Source: Chloroflexota bacterium (GTDB lineage Bacteria > Chloroflexota > Anaerolineae > JAAEKA01). From it: a DNA stretch of 42,445 nucleotides. The stretch spans positions 1-42,445 of the forward strand of contig JAKQCW010000308.1 of the NCBI GenBank assembly GCA_029558955.1, written 5' to 3'. Shown here one piece after another: positions 1 through 8,479 of the stretch. The position numbers and the translations under genes are program-made. A model generated the notes under the pieces. That model worked only from the letters and a program-made list of their open reading frames with translations. It was not told where the DNA came from and made no database searches. Numbering within the stretch: the stretch's first letter is position 1; every line of letters starts with the position of its first letter.

Positions 1-761
1 CGTCTTCCAAAAATCGCTGTGCCAACGCGAACGATCGTGGCCCCTTCCTCGATGGCGGTCTCGAAGTCGTGGCTCATGCCCATGCTCAGGGCGCGCCAGT
101 CGGCTTGGGGGAAACGCTGCGCCAGTTGGTCGCGCAGGCGACGCAGCGCGGCGAAGTGCGGCCGGGCAGCCTCTGGGTCTGGCTCGTAGGGCGGAATGGT
201 CATCAGGCCGCGCACCCGCAGATGCGTCAGGGCCAGGATCGCCTCAGCCTCGCGATCGACGCCTTCCGCTGAGAAGCCGAATTTACTGGCCTCGCCGGCC
301 ACGTTGACCTCCAGCAGAACCTCCAGGGTCAGACCGGCCTCGGCCGCGAAGCGATCCAGCCGGCGGGCGATCTTCAACCGGTCCACCGCGTGGATCAGCG
401 CCGGCCGGCAGGCCACGGCCAGCGCAGCCTTGCGGCTCTGGATCGGCCCAATCAGGTGCAGCCGCGGCCGGGCCACGGCCTCTGGCGGGCCAGCTTGGGG
501 CGTCTGGAGGGAACTCAGGGGCATCTCCAGGGCCGCGGCGGAGTGGGGATCGCCGAACTTGACCCAGGCTTCCTCGATCAGGTTCTCGCCGAAATCACGT
601 TGGCCGGCCGCCAGCGCCTGCGCGATCAGCCCGACCGAGTGGGTTTTGCTGACTGCCAGCAGCGTCACCTCGTCGGGCGAACGACCAGCCCGCCGCGCCG
701 CAGCCGCGATGCGTTCTCGGATCGAAATCAGGTTGGCGGCGATGTCAATGGCGTCGGTCAC
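1..761 (-). CDS. yggS: YggS/PROSC family PLP-binding protein (3' end cut by window)
   Basis: Fold-type III pyridoxal-phosphate-binding protein of the YggS/PLPBP family, which in other bacteria takes part in B6 and amino-acid homeostasis and has no known catalytic reaction. Reading the minus strand gives 253 codons before the window edge. They contain a VSKTH PLP-lysine region near residue 35, [19 protein letters not shown], and near the edge the family signature [28 protein letters not shown], cited here by its key elements SMGMS-D and [10 protein letters not shown] start it at GTG 761; no ATG lies upstream in frame and no clear ribosome binding site is visible. It is the last visible gene of the run ydcF-radical SAM-pgeF-yggS. 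A repeat-filled spacer of about 160 bp separates it from pgeF, so co-transcription is likely but not certain. YggS next to PgeF is a common bacterial arrangement. Confidence 0.9.
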   Translation of the reverse strand, partial: MTDAIDIAANLISIRERIAAAARRAGRSPDEVTLLAVSKTHSVGLIAQALAAGQRDFGENLIEEAWVKFGDPHSAAALEMPLSSLQTPQAGPPEAVARPRLHLIGPIQSRKAALAVACRPALIHAVDRLKIARRLDRFAAEAGLTLEVLLEVNVAGEASKFGFSAEGVDREAEAILALTHLRVRGLMTIPPYEPDPEAARPHFAALRRLRDQLAQRFPQADWRALSMGMSHDFETAIEEGATIVRVGTAIFGR

Positions 762-780
762 AGGTGGTCTCGTGGGGTGA

Positions 781-923
781 GAGTAACTCGTAACTCGTAA
801 CCGGAGCTGACTTTGCGTGCGGGGGAGCTCTGGTTCTGCGTAATGCGTAACCGGAACCGACTCTGCGTGCGGAGGGGCTCCGGTTCCGGGTTACGAGTTA
901 CGCATTACGAGTTACGAGTTACG
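781..923. repeat. Tandem pair of related stem-loops within an inverted-repeat block
   Basis: The pgeF-yggS spacer holds two direct copies of a 41-bp unit, at 796-836 and 846-886, spaced exactly 50 bp. They differ at six positions, all transitions. Each unit folds on itself (AACCGGAGCT with AGCTCTGGTT; AACCGGAACC with GGCTCCGGTT). The block is flanked by short repeats of the word taactcg/cgagtta, running one way at 781-802 and the opposite way at 889-923, so the whole block can also fold as one large hairpin. The last codons and stop of pgeF (919) lie inside its right edge. This looks like a small dispersed intergenic element; function unknown. Confidence 0.75.
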
Positions 924-1695
924 TCCTCAGCATGATCACCGCGCCGAAACGGCCTGTCTGCGGGCCGTCGCCGCGGTGAGAGAAGAAGGTCGCTCGTTGG
1001 CAGCGGGTGCAGATGCCGGCGGTCTCGATCTGGCCCACACCGGCCTGCTCCAGTTGCCAGCGGTTGGCCGCCCACAGATCAAGGTGCGGGCTGCCGCCGT
1101 TGGCCGGCGGGCGCAGCAGTGCAGCCGAGGCCGGAAAGGCCTGCTCCACCTTTTCGATCACCTCCGGGCCGACCTCGTAACAGCAGGGACCGATGGCCGG
1201 GCCGATCACACCCACCAGGTCGGCGGGATCGCTGCCATAGGCAGCGGCCATGGCCTGCACCAAGGTGGTCGCCATGCCGGCCACGGTGCCGCGCCAGCCG
1301 GCGTGGGCCAGCCCGGCGGCATGGCGGCGCGGGTCATAGACGATCAACGGCGTGCAGTCGGCGTAGCGCTGCGTCAGCGGCAGGTCAGGTCGGTCGGTGA
1401 TGATGGCATCGGCCTTGTCGATCATGCCGCCCGCGTTCTCAGCCGTCGCCCGCACCACGTGGATGCCATGCACCTGCCAGGTGGTGGTGAACCGATCGCG
1501 CGGCATGTCCAGCGCGGCGGCCAGCCGGCGGTAGTTGGCCTCCACGTTCTCGCGGCTGTCGCCGGTGCTGGTGCTCAGGTTCAGACTGGCATAGCTGCCG
1601 GTGCTGACGCCGCCATGCCGGGTACTGACGGCGTGTACCAGGCCGGGAAACGCGGTCAGGCTGGCGAAGTGGAGCAGAGGAAGCGCTTCGTTCAT
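919..1695 (-). CDS. pgeF: Peptidoglycan editing factor / purine nucleoside phosphorylase (YfiH, laccase-domain family)
   Basis: 258 residues, full length for the DUF152/YfiH family. Members act as purine nucleoside phosphorylase/adenosine deaminase-type enzymes, and in E. coli YfiH (PgeF) affects peptidoglycan composition. Metal and active-site residues are visible: His76 in QVHG, Cys114 in RYADCTPL and His131 in AHAGWRGT, with GPAIGPCCYEVG and the C-terminal CTRCQ...FFSHRGDG...GRFGAVI blocks. The ATG at 1695 lies one base after the stop of the radical SAM gene, so the two are translationally close. Cell-wall relevance fits the neighbourhood, although the dcw cluster is a separate transcription unit. 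Family assignment is firm; the physiological substrate is not shown by sequence. Confidence 0.92.
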   Translation of the reverse strand: MNEALPLLHFASLTAFPGLVHAVSTRHGGVSTGSYASLNLSTSTGDSRENVEANYRRLAAALDMPRDRFTTTWQVHGIHVVRATAENAGGMIDKADAIITDRPDLPLTQRYADCTPLIVYDPRRHAAGLAHAGWRGTVAGMATTLVQAMAAAYGSDPADLVGVIGPAIGPCCYEVGPEVIEKVEQAFPASAALLRPPANGGSPHLDLWAANRWQLEQAGVGQIETAGICTRCQRATFFSHRGDGPQTGRFGAVIMLRT

Positions 1696-1696
1696 G

Positions 1697-3688
1697 TCAG
1701 CCCAACAGCGGGATCGGCGCGGCGGCTGGCCGCCAGTCCTGGGCGCGCCAGGGGCCTTTGCTCTTCACCGGCACGCCGCCGTTGTCGCGGTAGGCCCAGT
1801 CTGTGTCGCAGGTTCCACAGGTCAGGCAGCCGCTGGCGGTGGGCGGGCAGCTCAGCCCGGTCTCGGCGCGGCGCGCGTGGCGCTGTTCGAAGAGATAGAA
1901 GCTGCTGCTGACGCCGCTCTCGACGATGTCCCAGGGCTGGGGCGCGCCTGGCTCGCGTGCGCCGATGAACTCCTCCTGGCTCAGGCCGTGGGCGGCCAGG
2001 GCGCGTTCGAAGGCCGCCACCGACAACTGTTCCATCGCCAGCAGCACGGGGGCCAGCCGGCGGTCGCCGCGGGCCAACACTGCCTGCACCGCGGCCCATT
2101 GCGGCGAATCGGCGCGCACCGCGATGTCGTGGCGGCTCAGGCTGCGCTGGATGAACTTCTGGCGTCGCTCGAAGGTGGCGCGGTCGGTCATGGCCTCCCA
2201 CTGGAAGGGGGTATGCGCCTTGGGCACATAGGGGGTGGCGTTGATCACCAGCCGGCGGCGAAAACGGCTCCGGGCGGAGAGGGTCAGATCCACCAGCCCC
2301 TGCACGTCGTCGTCGTTCTCGCCCGGATGGCCGATCATGAAATAGAGCTTGAGCTGCGGAAAGTCCAGCGAGTCGGCCAGATCGACCGCGGCCAGGATCT
2401 GCTCCTCGGTCTGCGTCTTGTTGATCACATCGCGCAGGCGCTGGCTGCCCGCCTCCGGCGCGATGGTCAGCGTTTGGGCGCCGCTTTCACGCAGGCCGCG
2501 CACCAGGGGCACGGAGATGGGATCGACGCGCATAGAGCTGACGCTGAGCTTGGCGCCCATCTGGCGCAGACGAATGGCCAGCTCATCGATCCGGCTGTGA
2601 TCCGAGACCGCAGCCGAGATCAGGCCGATCCGGTCCCGATGCTTCAGCCCCTCCTTGGCCCAGTCCAGCAGCAGTTCCAGCGGCTGCTCGCGGGGCGGGC
2701 GGTAGACATAGCCGGCCAGGCAGAAGCGGCAGCCGCGGCCGCAGCCGCGCGCGATCTCCATCAGGTGTAGTCCGCCGAATTCGGTGTCGGGGGTGTAAAG
2801 CGAGCTGATGGTGGGGAAACGCTCCAACTCGCGCACCCACAGACGCTTGATGCGCCGCGGCGCTGCCCCGTCCTCGTCCGCCGTGGCATCGCCTGCTGTG
2901 GCCAGTCTCCGACCGAGCCACGCACCGTCACCCGCTGTGGCCGGTCTCCGACCGAGCCACGCCTCACCTGCTGTGGCCGGTCTCCGACCGAGCCACGCCT
3001 CACCTGCTGTGGCCGGTCTCTGACCGAGCCACGCCTCACCTGCTGTGGCCGGTCTCTGACCGAGACACGCCTCACCTGCTGTGGCCGGTCTCCGACCGAG
3101 CCACGCCGGCGTCAACTGCGGCACGTACACCCCCTCGATTCTCTCCAGCGCGACCAGCAGCGCATCCCGGTCATCATCGCCCACGGCGAGGATGGTCTCC
3201 ACCAGCGTCTCCACCACCTCCTCCGCCTCGCCGATGACGATCGCGTCGAAAAAGGGGGCCATCGGCTCCGGGTTCATGGTGATTCCCGGCCCGCCCGCGA
3301 TCAACAGCGGCCAGCGCTCGTCGCGCTCAGCCGCCAGCGGCGGCACACCGGCCTGGCGCAACATCTCCACTACGTTGAAATAGTCCATCTCGTAGGAGAT
3401 GGTGAAGCCCCAGACCGCGAACTCGTCGACGCGCTGCTGGGTTTCCAGCGAGCGCAGCGGCCGCCGCGCCTGATGCCCGCCCTTGTCCCAGAACACGCGC
3501 TCACAGACCACGCGCGGGTGCGCGTTGAAGCGGGTGTAGAGGATCTGCAGGGCCAGGCTGGACATGCCCACGTAGTAGCTGTTGGGATAGGCCAGCGCCA
3601 CCGGCAGCTTGCCGCCCCAGTCCTTGATCACCGCTCCGATTTCTTTGCTCAGGAGTTGTTTTGCTTCAGTCGTTCTTGTCCAACTCAT
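1697..3688 (-). CDS. TIGR03960-type B12-binding-like radical SAM protein with in-frame repeat insertion
   Basis: About 663 residues from ATG 3688 (M-S-W-T-R-T-T). The frame stays open upstream to 3784, but that would run into ydcF, and the conserved part begins near SKEIGAVIKDWGG. The N-terminal region (LPVALAYPNSYYVGMSSLALQ, then GGPGITMNPEPMAPFFDAIVIGEAEE) resembles the cobalamin-binding-like domain of the TIGR03960 family. The radical SAM cluster CGRGCRFC gives Cys316, Cys320 and Cys323. The C-terminus ends with a Cys pair region (GCLTCGTCD). Homologues are often near or fused to ribonuclease G or DUF2344 proteins, but their reaction is unknown. Residues roughly 194-267 are a tandem repeat built on WLGRRPATAGEA, between the two conserved domains (see separate entry). 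That insertion looks acquired and probably forms a surface linker. Confidence 0.85.
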   Translation of the reverse strand: MSWTRTTEAKQLLSKEIGAVIKDWGGKLPVALAYPNSYYVGMSSLALQILYTRFNAHPRVVCERVFWDKGGHQARRPLRSLETQQRVDEFAVWGFTISYEMDYFNVVEMLRQAGVPPLAAERDERWPLLIAGGPGITMNPEPMAPFFDAIVIGEAEEVVETLVETILAVGDDDRDALLVALERIEGVYVPQLTPAWLGRRPATAGEACLGQRPATAGEAWLGQRPATAGEAWLGRRPATAGEAWLGRRPATAGDGAWLGRRLATAGDATADEDGAAPRRIKRLWVRELERFPTISSLYTPDTEFGGLHLMEIARGCGRGCRFCLAGYVYRPPREQPLELLLDWAKEGLKHRDRIGLISAAVSDHSRIDELAIRLRQMGAKLSVSSMRVDPISVPLVRGLRESGAQTLTIAPEAGSQRLRDVINKTQTEEQILAAVDLADSLDFPQLKLYFMIGHPGENDDDVQGLVDLTLSARSRFRRRLVINATPYVPKAHTPFQWEAMTDRATFERRQKFIQRSLSRHDIAVRADSPQWAAVQAVLARGDRRLAPVLLAMEQLSVAAFERALAAHGLSQEEFIGAREPGAPQPWDIVESGVSSSFYLFEQRHARRAETGLSCPPTASGCLTCGTCDTDWAYRDNGGVPVKSKGPWRAQDWRPAAAPIPLLG
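2891..3108. repeat. Six-copy 36-bp tandem repeat inside the radical SAM gene
   Basis: Six copies of a unit with core GGCCGGTCTCCGACCGAGCC. The last four (2965-3000, 3001-3036, 3037-3072, 3073-3108) have an exact 36-bp period and differ at one or two bases; the first two are slightly diverged. The core contains the small palindrome CGGTC-TCC-GACCG. Because 36 is a multiple of three, the host gene stays open and gains a 12-residue repeat (GEAWLGRRPATA). The same 20-mer occurs exactly at 27898-27917 between rsmH and the ftsL-like gene, so this is a dispersed sequence that has amplified within a gene. Confidence 0.92.
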
Positions 3689-3726
3689 TGCATGTCCTGG
3701 ATTTCTCGGCCCGATGGGAGGGCACG

Positions 3727-4386
3727 TTATGCGCCATATACGACGCTGTGCAGCCAGGCCAGCAGCCGATCCACCAGCGGCCAATCCTCGGCCGCGGTCA
3801 GCAGCACGCCGCCCGCCTCGCGCAGGGTGTACCAGGCCCGCAGAGGCGGCGCGATGCGGCCCAGGTCGGTGTTGGTCGGGCTGGTCAGCACCTCTACGCC
3901 CTCGCGCTGGAAAAGCCAGCGCGCCCGGTAGAGGTGCAGCGGGTGGCTGACCACGATGGCCGTCTGCCAGCCGTTGGCCTGCATCAACTTGCTCACCACG
4001 GCCGCTTCATCGCGTGTGGTCCAGGCGTCATTATCTTGCACCACCAGGCCGCGTTCGGCCGGCAAGCCCAGCTCCTCCATGGCAAAACGGCAGGCCACCG
4101 CGCCGGCCGCCAGCCGGTCGCCGCCCGCGCCGCCCGCACAGATCACCGTCGGCGCCAGGCCCGCGTTGTACAGGTCCATGGCATGATAGGTGCGGCTGAG
4201 CAGGTCAGAACTGGGGCTGCCGTCCGGCTCGACGCGCGCGCCCAGAATGACGATCACATCGGCTGGTCGGGCCTGATCCTGGCCGCCCAGCCGGTTGATC
4301 TGCCATGACAAAACGCCGACGACCAGCACGGCCGTCAGCGTCATCGCCAGAATGATCAAGCCCAGAGCTCGCAGCACCCGTTTCAC
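3727..4386 (-). CDS. YdcF-like (DUF218) membrane-anchored protein
   Basis: Single N-terminal membrane helix (VLRALGLIILAMTLTAVLVV) followed by an extracytoplasmic DUF218/YdcF domain. Hallmarks are DVIVILGARV, the SDLLSRTYHAMDLY block, VICAGGAGG, the DNDAWTTRDEA block and IVVSHPLHLYRA. Relatives include SanA/ElyC-type proteins linked to envelope integrity, but no reaction is established. I place the start at GTG 4386 (219 residues). An in-frame ATG at 4422 exists, but it overlaps the -35 box of a very good promoter whose predicted transcript start falls on or next to the GTG, which would make the message leaderless. It is the first gene of the minus-strand run leading to yggS, with 38 bp before the radical SAM start. 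Confidence 0.82.
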   Translation of the reverse strand: MKRVLRALGLIILAMTLTAVLVVGVLSWQINRLGGQDQARPADVIVILGARVEPDGSPSSDLLSRTYHAMDLYNAGLAPTVICAGGAGGDRLAAGAVACRFAMEELGLPAERGLVVQDNDAWTTRDEAAVVSKLMQANGWQTAIVVSHPLHLYRARWLFQREGVEVLTSPTNTDLGRIAPPLRAWYTLREAGGVLLTAAEDWPLVDRLLAWLHSVVYGA

Positions 4387-4392
4387 GGCGGC

Positions 4393-4422
4393 ATTATAGC
4401 ATCCATCCCCTTTGAATGCCAA
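4393..4422 (-). promoter_or_regulatory. Sigma70-type promoter for ydcF operon
   Basis: On the minus strand TTGGCA (4422-4417) and TATAAT (4398-4393) are separated by 18 bp. The expected start of transcription, about seven bases after the -10 box, coincides with GTG 4386 of the ydcF-like gene. Confidence 0.7.
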
Positions 4423-4461
4423 AGCAAGCGCCCGCAGGCTGCTGGCCGCGTTCGCGCGCGG

Positions 4462-4490
4462 TTGACGCCGCCGTCAGCCTGTAGTAAAAT
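4462..4490 (+). promoter_or_regulatory. Sigma70-type promoter ahead of the decayed Rpn-like gene
   Basis: TTGACG (4462-4467), a 17-bp spacer and TAAAAT (4485-4490) on the plus strand, back to back with the ydcF promoter. The first ATG downstream is the N-terminal remnant at 4523. Confidence 0.65.
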
Positions 4491-4522
4491 GTAGGCTGCA
4501 AGCCAGGGCCTTGGAGCAAGCC

Positions 4523-5039
4523 ATGTCCGTCACCGATCACCCTCTGAAAGTCTTCATACAGCAATCCGGTCGTGATTTTGCCGACTTTGCGACAGCAAGC
4601 CGACGAGGAACTGCGCACAAGACTTCTCAATGGATTCTTGTCTCTGGTTAGTGACGAGGAGGTGTTGAAGCTGATGGAAAACTTGCTCTCCTACGAAGAA
4701 TACGATTACGAGACGCCCTATCTCCGACGTTGGCGCGAGAAGGGCCTCACCGAAGGCCGCGCCGAGGGCCGCGCTCAGGGCCTCACCGAGGGCCGCGCTG
4801 AGGGCCGCTCCGAGGGTCGCGCCGAGGGCCAGTTAAGCGGACTTAGGCAGGCTATTCTGGCGATCATAGCCTCGCGCTTCGATCCGCCCTTCTCCAAAGT
4901 TCTCGTTCTGGAGAAGTACATCGAAACTATCTCAGATGAAGCCAGGCTGCAGGCTCTCATTGTCGACTTGTCGCTCGCCAGCAGCTTCGATGCGGTGCTG
5001 GCTGAGCTTCCCAACGGAACCCAGCGCAACGGCTCTTAG
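4523..5039 (+). pseudogene. Remnant of Rpn/DUF4351-type nuclease-transposase-like gene
   Basis: From ATG 4523 the frame reads MSVTDHPLKVFIQQSGRDFADF, which looks like the start of the large Rpn (PD-(D/E)XK, transposase_31-like) family, then becomes nonsense. A different frame, open from about 4572 to 5039, carries a typical C-terminal part: DEELRTRLLNGFLSLVSDEEVL, an 11-fold run of Glu-Gly-Arg-type repeats (4743-4830), then a helical tail ILAIIASRFDPPF...LEKYIETISDEARLQALI like DUF4351. The nuclease core between the two parts is absent, so the gene has an internal deletion that also changed frame. The promoter is still present. The tail could be expressed from GTG 4572 with about 155 residues; this cannot be excluded. 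Confidence 0.7.
4743..4830 (+). repeat. 12-bp coding repeat (Ala-Glu-Gly-Arg)
   Basis: Imperfect tandem copies of gccgagggccgc and its variant ctcaccgagggccgc inside the Rpn-like remnant, encoding AEGR/LTEGR units. This type of run is usual in the linker before the C-terminal helices of this family. Confidence 0.75.
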
Positions 5040-5082
5040 CCCAGCGGCTGGACGCTTTCCCTTTCACCTGATCGGTTTGAAA

Positions 5083-5109
5083 AAGACCCCGCCACACCGG
5101 CGGGGTCTT
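5083..5109. terminator. Bidirectional intrinsic terminator between convergent units
   Basis: Nine-base perfect stem GACCCCGCC (5085-5093) with GGCGGGGTC (5099-5107), extended by AA/TT, loop of five. On the minus strand the stem is followed by TTTTT, which fits ending the nrdJ message (stop at 5148). On the plus strand it is followed by the T-rich ttcttgtctttcctt. Confidence 0.88.
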
Positions 5110-5147
5110 CTTGTCTTTCCTTGTCTGTCAATCCACCCAGCTATCTC

Positions 5148-7724
5148 TCAGCACTCGCTGTACCCGCACACGTGGCACTTGACACAGCCTTCCACGTTCA
5201 GCAGCGTGCTGTTGCCGCAATCGGGGCAGAGATCGCCGATCTGCTTGGGGATCGGCAGGGGCAGTTGCTCGGCCGGCACAGCCTGCGCCATGGGCGGGGC
5301 CAGGGGCGCCTGCTCCAGATGCTCGCTCAGCACCTGGGCGATAGCGTCGGGCAGGCTGCGCACCCGCTGCGGGCCAAAGCCCAGGTGCCGCCCGCCGCCA
5401 ATGCCGTTGAGCTGATAGACCACCTGCTGCAGGCGCTCGGTGGGGGTCAGCGAGCTGGGCATGCGCAGGATGAAGCTGATCAGCCGGCCCAGCGCCTCGC
5501 TGACGGCCGCCACATCCGAACCAGCCTTGCCCACGTTCATGAAGATCTCGAAAGGCTCCCCTTCGTCGGTGTCGTTGACGGTGACATAGGCCGTACCCAG
5601 GGGGGTCAGACGGCGGTAGGTGGCGCCGTGCAGCCGTCGCGGCCGCGGCCGCTTGGCGTCGTAGTCCACCGCGCCGTAGCTGCCAGTCCCATGGTGTACG
5701 CCGTTGCCGTTGGTCGCCGGCGCCTCAGCCCGATGCGCCACGACGTTCAGCGTCTCGTGCGCGTCGACCTTCCCGTTGGCCGGCGGCTCAGCCGCGCTGC
5801 CGGCCTTCTTGGCCTCAGCCGTGGCCTTGGTCTCCAGCACCACCGCCTGCCGGCTGCCGGTGACGTAGACGGTCAGCCCCTTGCAGCCCAGCTCCCAGGC
5901 CTGCATGTAGGCCTGAGCGACGTCGCCGGGCGTGGCTTCGGGCGGAAAATTGCAGGTCTTGCTGATGCTGTTATCGACATAACGCTGCAAAGCGGCCTGC
6001 ATCAGCACGTGCTCTTCCGGCTTGATGTCCTGGCTGACCACGAAGGTGTGCCGCAACGCCGGCGGCAGCTCATCGATCCCCTGGCAGGCGCCGGTGAGCG
6101 CGATCTCGTCCACGATGCGTTGGCGCTGTTGGCCGACGATGCCGGCGCGCTCCAGCGCCTCCAGAAAGAGGGGGCTGACGTAGGTCAACGGCACATCGCC
6201 GCCAGCTTCTTTGACATAACGCGTATAGGCCAGGGCGAAGATCGGCTCGCAGCCGTAGCCTTCGCAGCCAGTGACCGTGCCGATGGTTCCGGTCGGCGCA
6301 ACGGTTGTCTGCGCGCCGTTGCGGATGCCGTGCGCCTTGATCCCTGCAACGATCACGTCCCAGTCCAGCTCCGGCCGGCCGAAGCTGTGGCTGTAGGGCT
6401 GCAAGGGGGTGGGGGGCTGCCACAGAAGGTTCTCCGGGTCATAGATGGAGCCGGCGATGGCAGGGAACGGCCCGCGCTGACGCGCCAGCTCGATGGAGGT
6501 TTTCATGGCGTGATAGCGCACGAACTCCATGATCTGGCCGGCCAGGTCCAGCGACTCCTGGTCTCCATAGCGCACGCCGAGCTTGACCATCACGTCGGCC
6601 AGGCCCATGATGCCCAGGCCGATGCGCCGCACGCGATGCGCGGCCTCCTGAAGCTGCGGCACCGCCGGCACATACTTGTTGGCGCTGACCACATCATCCA
6701 GGAAACGGGTCGACTCTGCCGTCGTCTGCTCCAGCGCCTCCCAGTCGATGCGGCCCTCGGCGCTGACATGTTGGGTCAGGTTGATGGAGCCCAGGCAGCA
6801 GTTCTCGTAGGGTCCGAGCCACTGCTCCCCGCACGGGTTGGTCGCTTCCAGCTCGTACAGGTGCGGCACCGGGTTCGACCGGTTCGCCGCGTCCAGGAAC
6901 AACATCCCCGGCTCGCCGTTGCGGTGAGCGTACTGGATGATCTGGTCGAACAGACCGCGGGCGCGCACGGTGCGGGTGACCTGGCCGGTGTGGGGGTTGA
7001 TCAGCTCGAAGTCGCCGTCATCCCTGACCGCCTGCATGAAGGCGTCGGTCGCGCCCACGGAGATGTTGAAGTTGGCGATCGAGCCTTCCGTGCCCTTGCA
7101 GGCGATGAACTCCTCGATGTCGGGATGGTCGGCGCGCAGCACCGCCATGTTGGCGCCCCGGCGTGTGCCCCCCTGCGCGATCTCTCCGAAGGCCGAATCG
7201 TACACCCGCAGGAAGCCCACCGGCCCGCTGGCCACGCCGGCGCTGCTGTTGACCGGGTCGCTTTTGGGGCGCAGGCGGCTGAAGCTGAAGCCGTTGCCGC
7301 CGCCGGTCTGCTGGATCAGCGCCGCGTTGCGCAGCGTGTTGAAGATCCCCTCGGACGAATCCTTGCCCATGTCATCGTCGATGGCCAGCACGAAACAGGC
7401 GGCCAACTGGCCCAGCGGCGTGCCCGCGCCGGTGAAGGTCGGCGAGTTGGGGAAGAAGCGCAGCTCGGTCAGCAGGGCATAGAAGCGCTCGGCCATGGCC
7501 TGAGCGTCGGCTTCGCTGCCATAGGCCTGCTCGGGCAGCGCCACATGGCTGGCCACGCGCCAGAACATCTCCTGGATCGTCTCGATCGGCTTGCCGTCCA
7601 GTCCCTTGCGCAGATAGCGCCTGCGCAGCACCTCCATGCCATTCTCGCTGATGCGGTCCAAGTCGCTCTGGCTGACAAGCGACAGCGGTGCAGGTTCAAT
7701 TACGGTTGACAACATACGGCTCAT
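5148..7724 (-). CDS. nrdJ: Adenosylcobalamin-dependent (class II) ribonucleotide reductase
   Basis: 858 residues, family TIGR02504. The enzyme reduces ribonucleotides to deoxyribonucleotides with a cobalamin-generated thiyl radical and works with or without oxygen. Visible features: an N-terminal redox Cys in [15 protein letters not shown], the [13 protein letters not shown] loop, the catalytic NPCGE motif (Cys298, Glu300) followed by NCCLGSINL, and [22 protein letters not shown] low-complexity Ala/Pro linker at roughly 620-690 leads to a C-terminal TSCPD-like domain ([11 protein letters not shown]). A C-terminal Cys cluster (CPDC...[12 protein letters not shown]) probably binds zinc and carries the re-reducing cysteines. 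ATG 7724 has GGAGGA eight bases upstream. It is the last gene of the nrdR block, 163 bp after the STAS-winged-helix gene. No cobalamin riboswitch was recognised in that gap. Confidence 0.95.
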   Translation of the reverse strand: MSRMLSTVIEPAPLSLVSQSDLDRISENGMEVLRRRYLRKGLDGKPIETIQEMFWRVASHVALPEQAYGSEADAQAMAERFYALLTELRFFPNSPTFTGAGTPLGQLAACFVLAIDDDMGKDSSEGIFNTLRNAALIQQTGGGNGFSFSRLRPKSDPVNSSAGVASGPVGFLRVYDSAFGEIAQGGTRRGANMAVLRADHPDIEEFIACKGTEGSIANFNISVGATDAFMQAVRDDGDFELINPHTGQVTRTVRARGLFDQIIQYAHRNGEPGMLFLDAANRSNPVPHLYELEATNPCGEQWLGPYENCCLGSINLTQHVSAEGRIDWEALEQTTAESTRFLDDVVSANKYVPAVPQLQEAAHRVRRIGLGIMGLADVMVKLGVRYGDQESLDLAGQIMEFVRYHAMKTSIELARQRGPFPAIAGSIYDPENLLWQPPTPLQPYSHSFGRPELDWDVIVAGIKAHGIRNGAQTTVAPTGTIGTVTGCEGYGCEPIFALAYTRYVKEAGGDVPLTYVSPLFLEALERAGIVGQQRQRIVDEIALTGACQGIDELPPALRHTFVVSQDIKPEEHVLMQAALQRYVDNSISKTCNFPPEATPGDVAQAYMQAWELGCKGLTVYVTGSRQAVVLETKATAEAKKAGSAAEPPANGKVDAHETLNVVAHRAEAPATNGNGVHHGTGSYGAVDYDAKRPRPRRLHGATYRRLTPLGTAYVTVNDTDEGEPFEIFMNVGKAGSDVAAVSEALGRLISFILRMPSSLTPTERLQQVVYQLNGIGGGRHLGFGPQRVRSLPDAIAQVLSEHLEQAPLAPPMAQAVPAEQLPLPIPKQIGDLCPDCGNSTLLNVEGCVKCHVCGYSEC

Positions 7725-7812
7725 CTGGAAATCCTCCGCTGAGATCTGCGGCTACCGCGCACGGGCCGATAGCCAGCCCAAAGAATGGATCTGGCCGCAA
7801 CAGGGCCGAGAA

Positions 7813-7828
7813 CGATGCCGGGGCATCG
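7813..7828. other. Perfect palindrome upstream of nrdJ
   Basis: CGATGCC-GG-GGCATCG lies about 90 bp upstream of the nrdJ start in the 163-bp gap. It could be an operator or a small RNA hairpin. It does not resemble the NrdR-box consensus. Confidence 0.4.
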
Positions 7829-7887
7829 ATTTCATCACGTTATGTTGAAAGCGGTGCCGAAAAAAAAGAGAATGGGACGCCGGGCCC

Positions 7888-8424
7888 TCAACGTACCGGC
7901 TCGTAGATGAAGCGCCGCCCGCCGCCGTCGATGATCTCCTCACCGATGCGGTAGAGCAGGCCGCGCCGCTCCAGCTCCTTCAGTCGGTTGCTCTTGGTGC
8001 TGGGGGAGAGGGAGTCGGGCAGGTCCTGGGCGCTGATCTGGCCGCGGCTCACCGCCAGGCTGTAGGTCTGCAAGAGCGCCGGGCTGAGGCTGCCCAGCAC
8101 GCTGGCGTTGCCCTGGCCGTCCACCTGCACGCAGGTCAGGCCGTGCAGCGAGACGGCCGCGGCGATGCTTTCGCTGACGCTTTGGCTGGGGCGGCGCACC
8201 ACCACGAACCTGGGCGTCTTGGCCCGCTGCGAGGCTTTCAGCAGGCTGGCCACCACCTCGTCAGCCCAGGAATAGTCCATGAACTGCACCTGGTCCATGT
8301 CCAGCACCAGCATGCTGTTGGCCGGCAGCGCCTTCAGCCGGGCCAGCAGGTCTTCTTTGGTTTGACCGTCGCGGCCGCCGAGGATGGGGCCAGACAGCTC
8401 AACTTGCTCTTCGTGCAATGACAT
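7888..8424 (-). CDS. STAS-like (DUF4325-type) protein with C-terminal winged helix
   Basis: 178 residues. Residues about 25-75 (SMLVLDMDQVQFMDYSWADE, with D50-Y51-S52) match the core strand and helix of STAS/DUF4325 domains; Ser52 sits near the phosphoserine of SpoIIAA-type anti-anti-sigma proteins. The C-terminal part (RGQISAQDLPDSLSPSTKSN, then RLKELERRGLLYRI and RRFIYEPV) looks like a winged helix-turn-helix. STAS-like domains of this kind are typically encoded beside a histidine-kinase-type ATPase, as here. The likely role is a partner switch in which ATP-dependent binding or phosphorylation controls DNA binding. This is inference; no target is shown. It lies between the STAS-ATPase gene and nrdJ. 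Confidence 0.65.
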   Translation of the reverse strand: MSLHEEQVELSGPILGGRDGQTKEDLLARLKALPANSMLVLDMDQVQFMDYSWADEVVASLLKASQRAKTPRFVVVRRPSQSVSESIAAAVSLHGLTCVQVDGQGNASVLGSLSPALLQTYSLAVSRGQISAQDLPDSLSPSTKSNRLKELERRGLLYRIGEEIIDGGGRRFIYEPVR

Positions 8425-8479
8425 CGTGCTCCACCGGGTTGGTTGATTGGGCAGAGGCCCAAGACTTCAGAGATCGCGG

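Noticed and set aside
762..918. CRISPR-like array in the pgeF-yggS spacer
   Set aside because: Only two units, no unique spacers and no cas genes; the units are self-complementary hairpins.
2761..3075. Repeat proteins in other frames across the radical SAM repeat (RRGSVGDRPQQV-type)
   Set aside because: Produced by the 36-bp DNA repeat being open in several frames; the radical SAM frame is conserved on both sides.
5121..7709. A 862-codon open frame on the plus strand opposite nrdJ
   Set aside because: Antisense shadow: long stop-free frames are expected opposite high-GC genes, and the translation resembles no protein family, whereas the minus strand is clearly class II RNR.
7860..7890. Possible intrinsic terminator after the STAS-winged-helix gene (run of eight Ts on the minus strand)
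   Set aside because: The T-run is good, but the stem before it (about five base pairs, partly in the coding end) is too weak to call.
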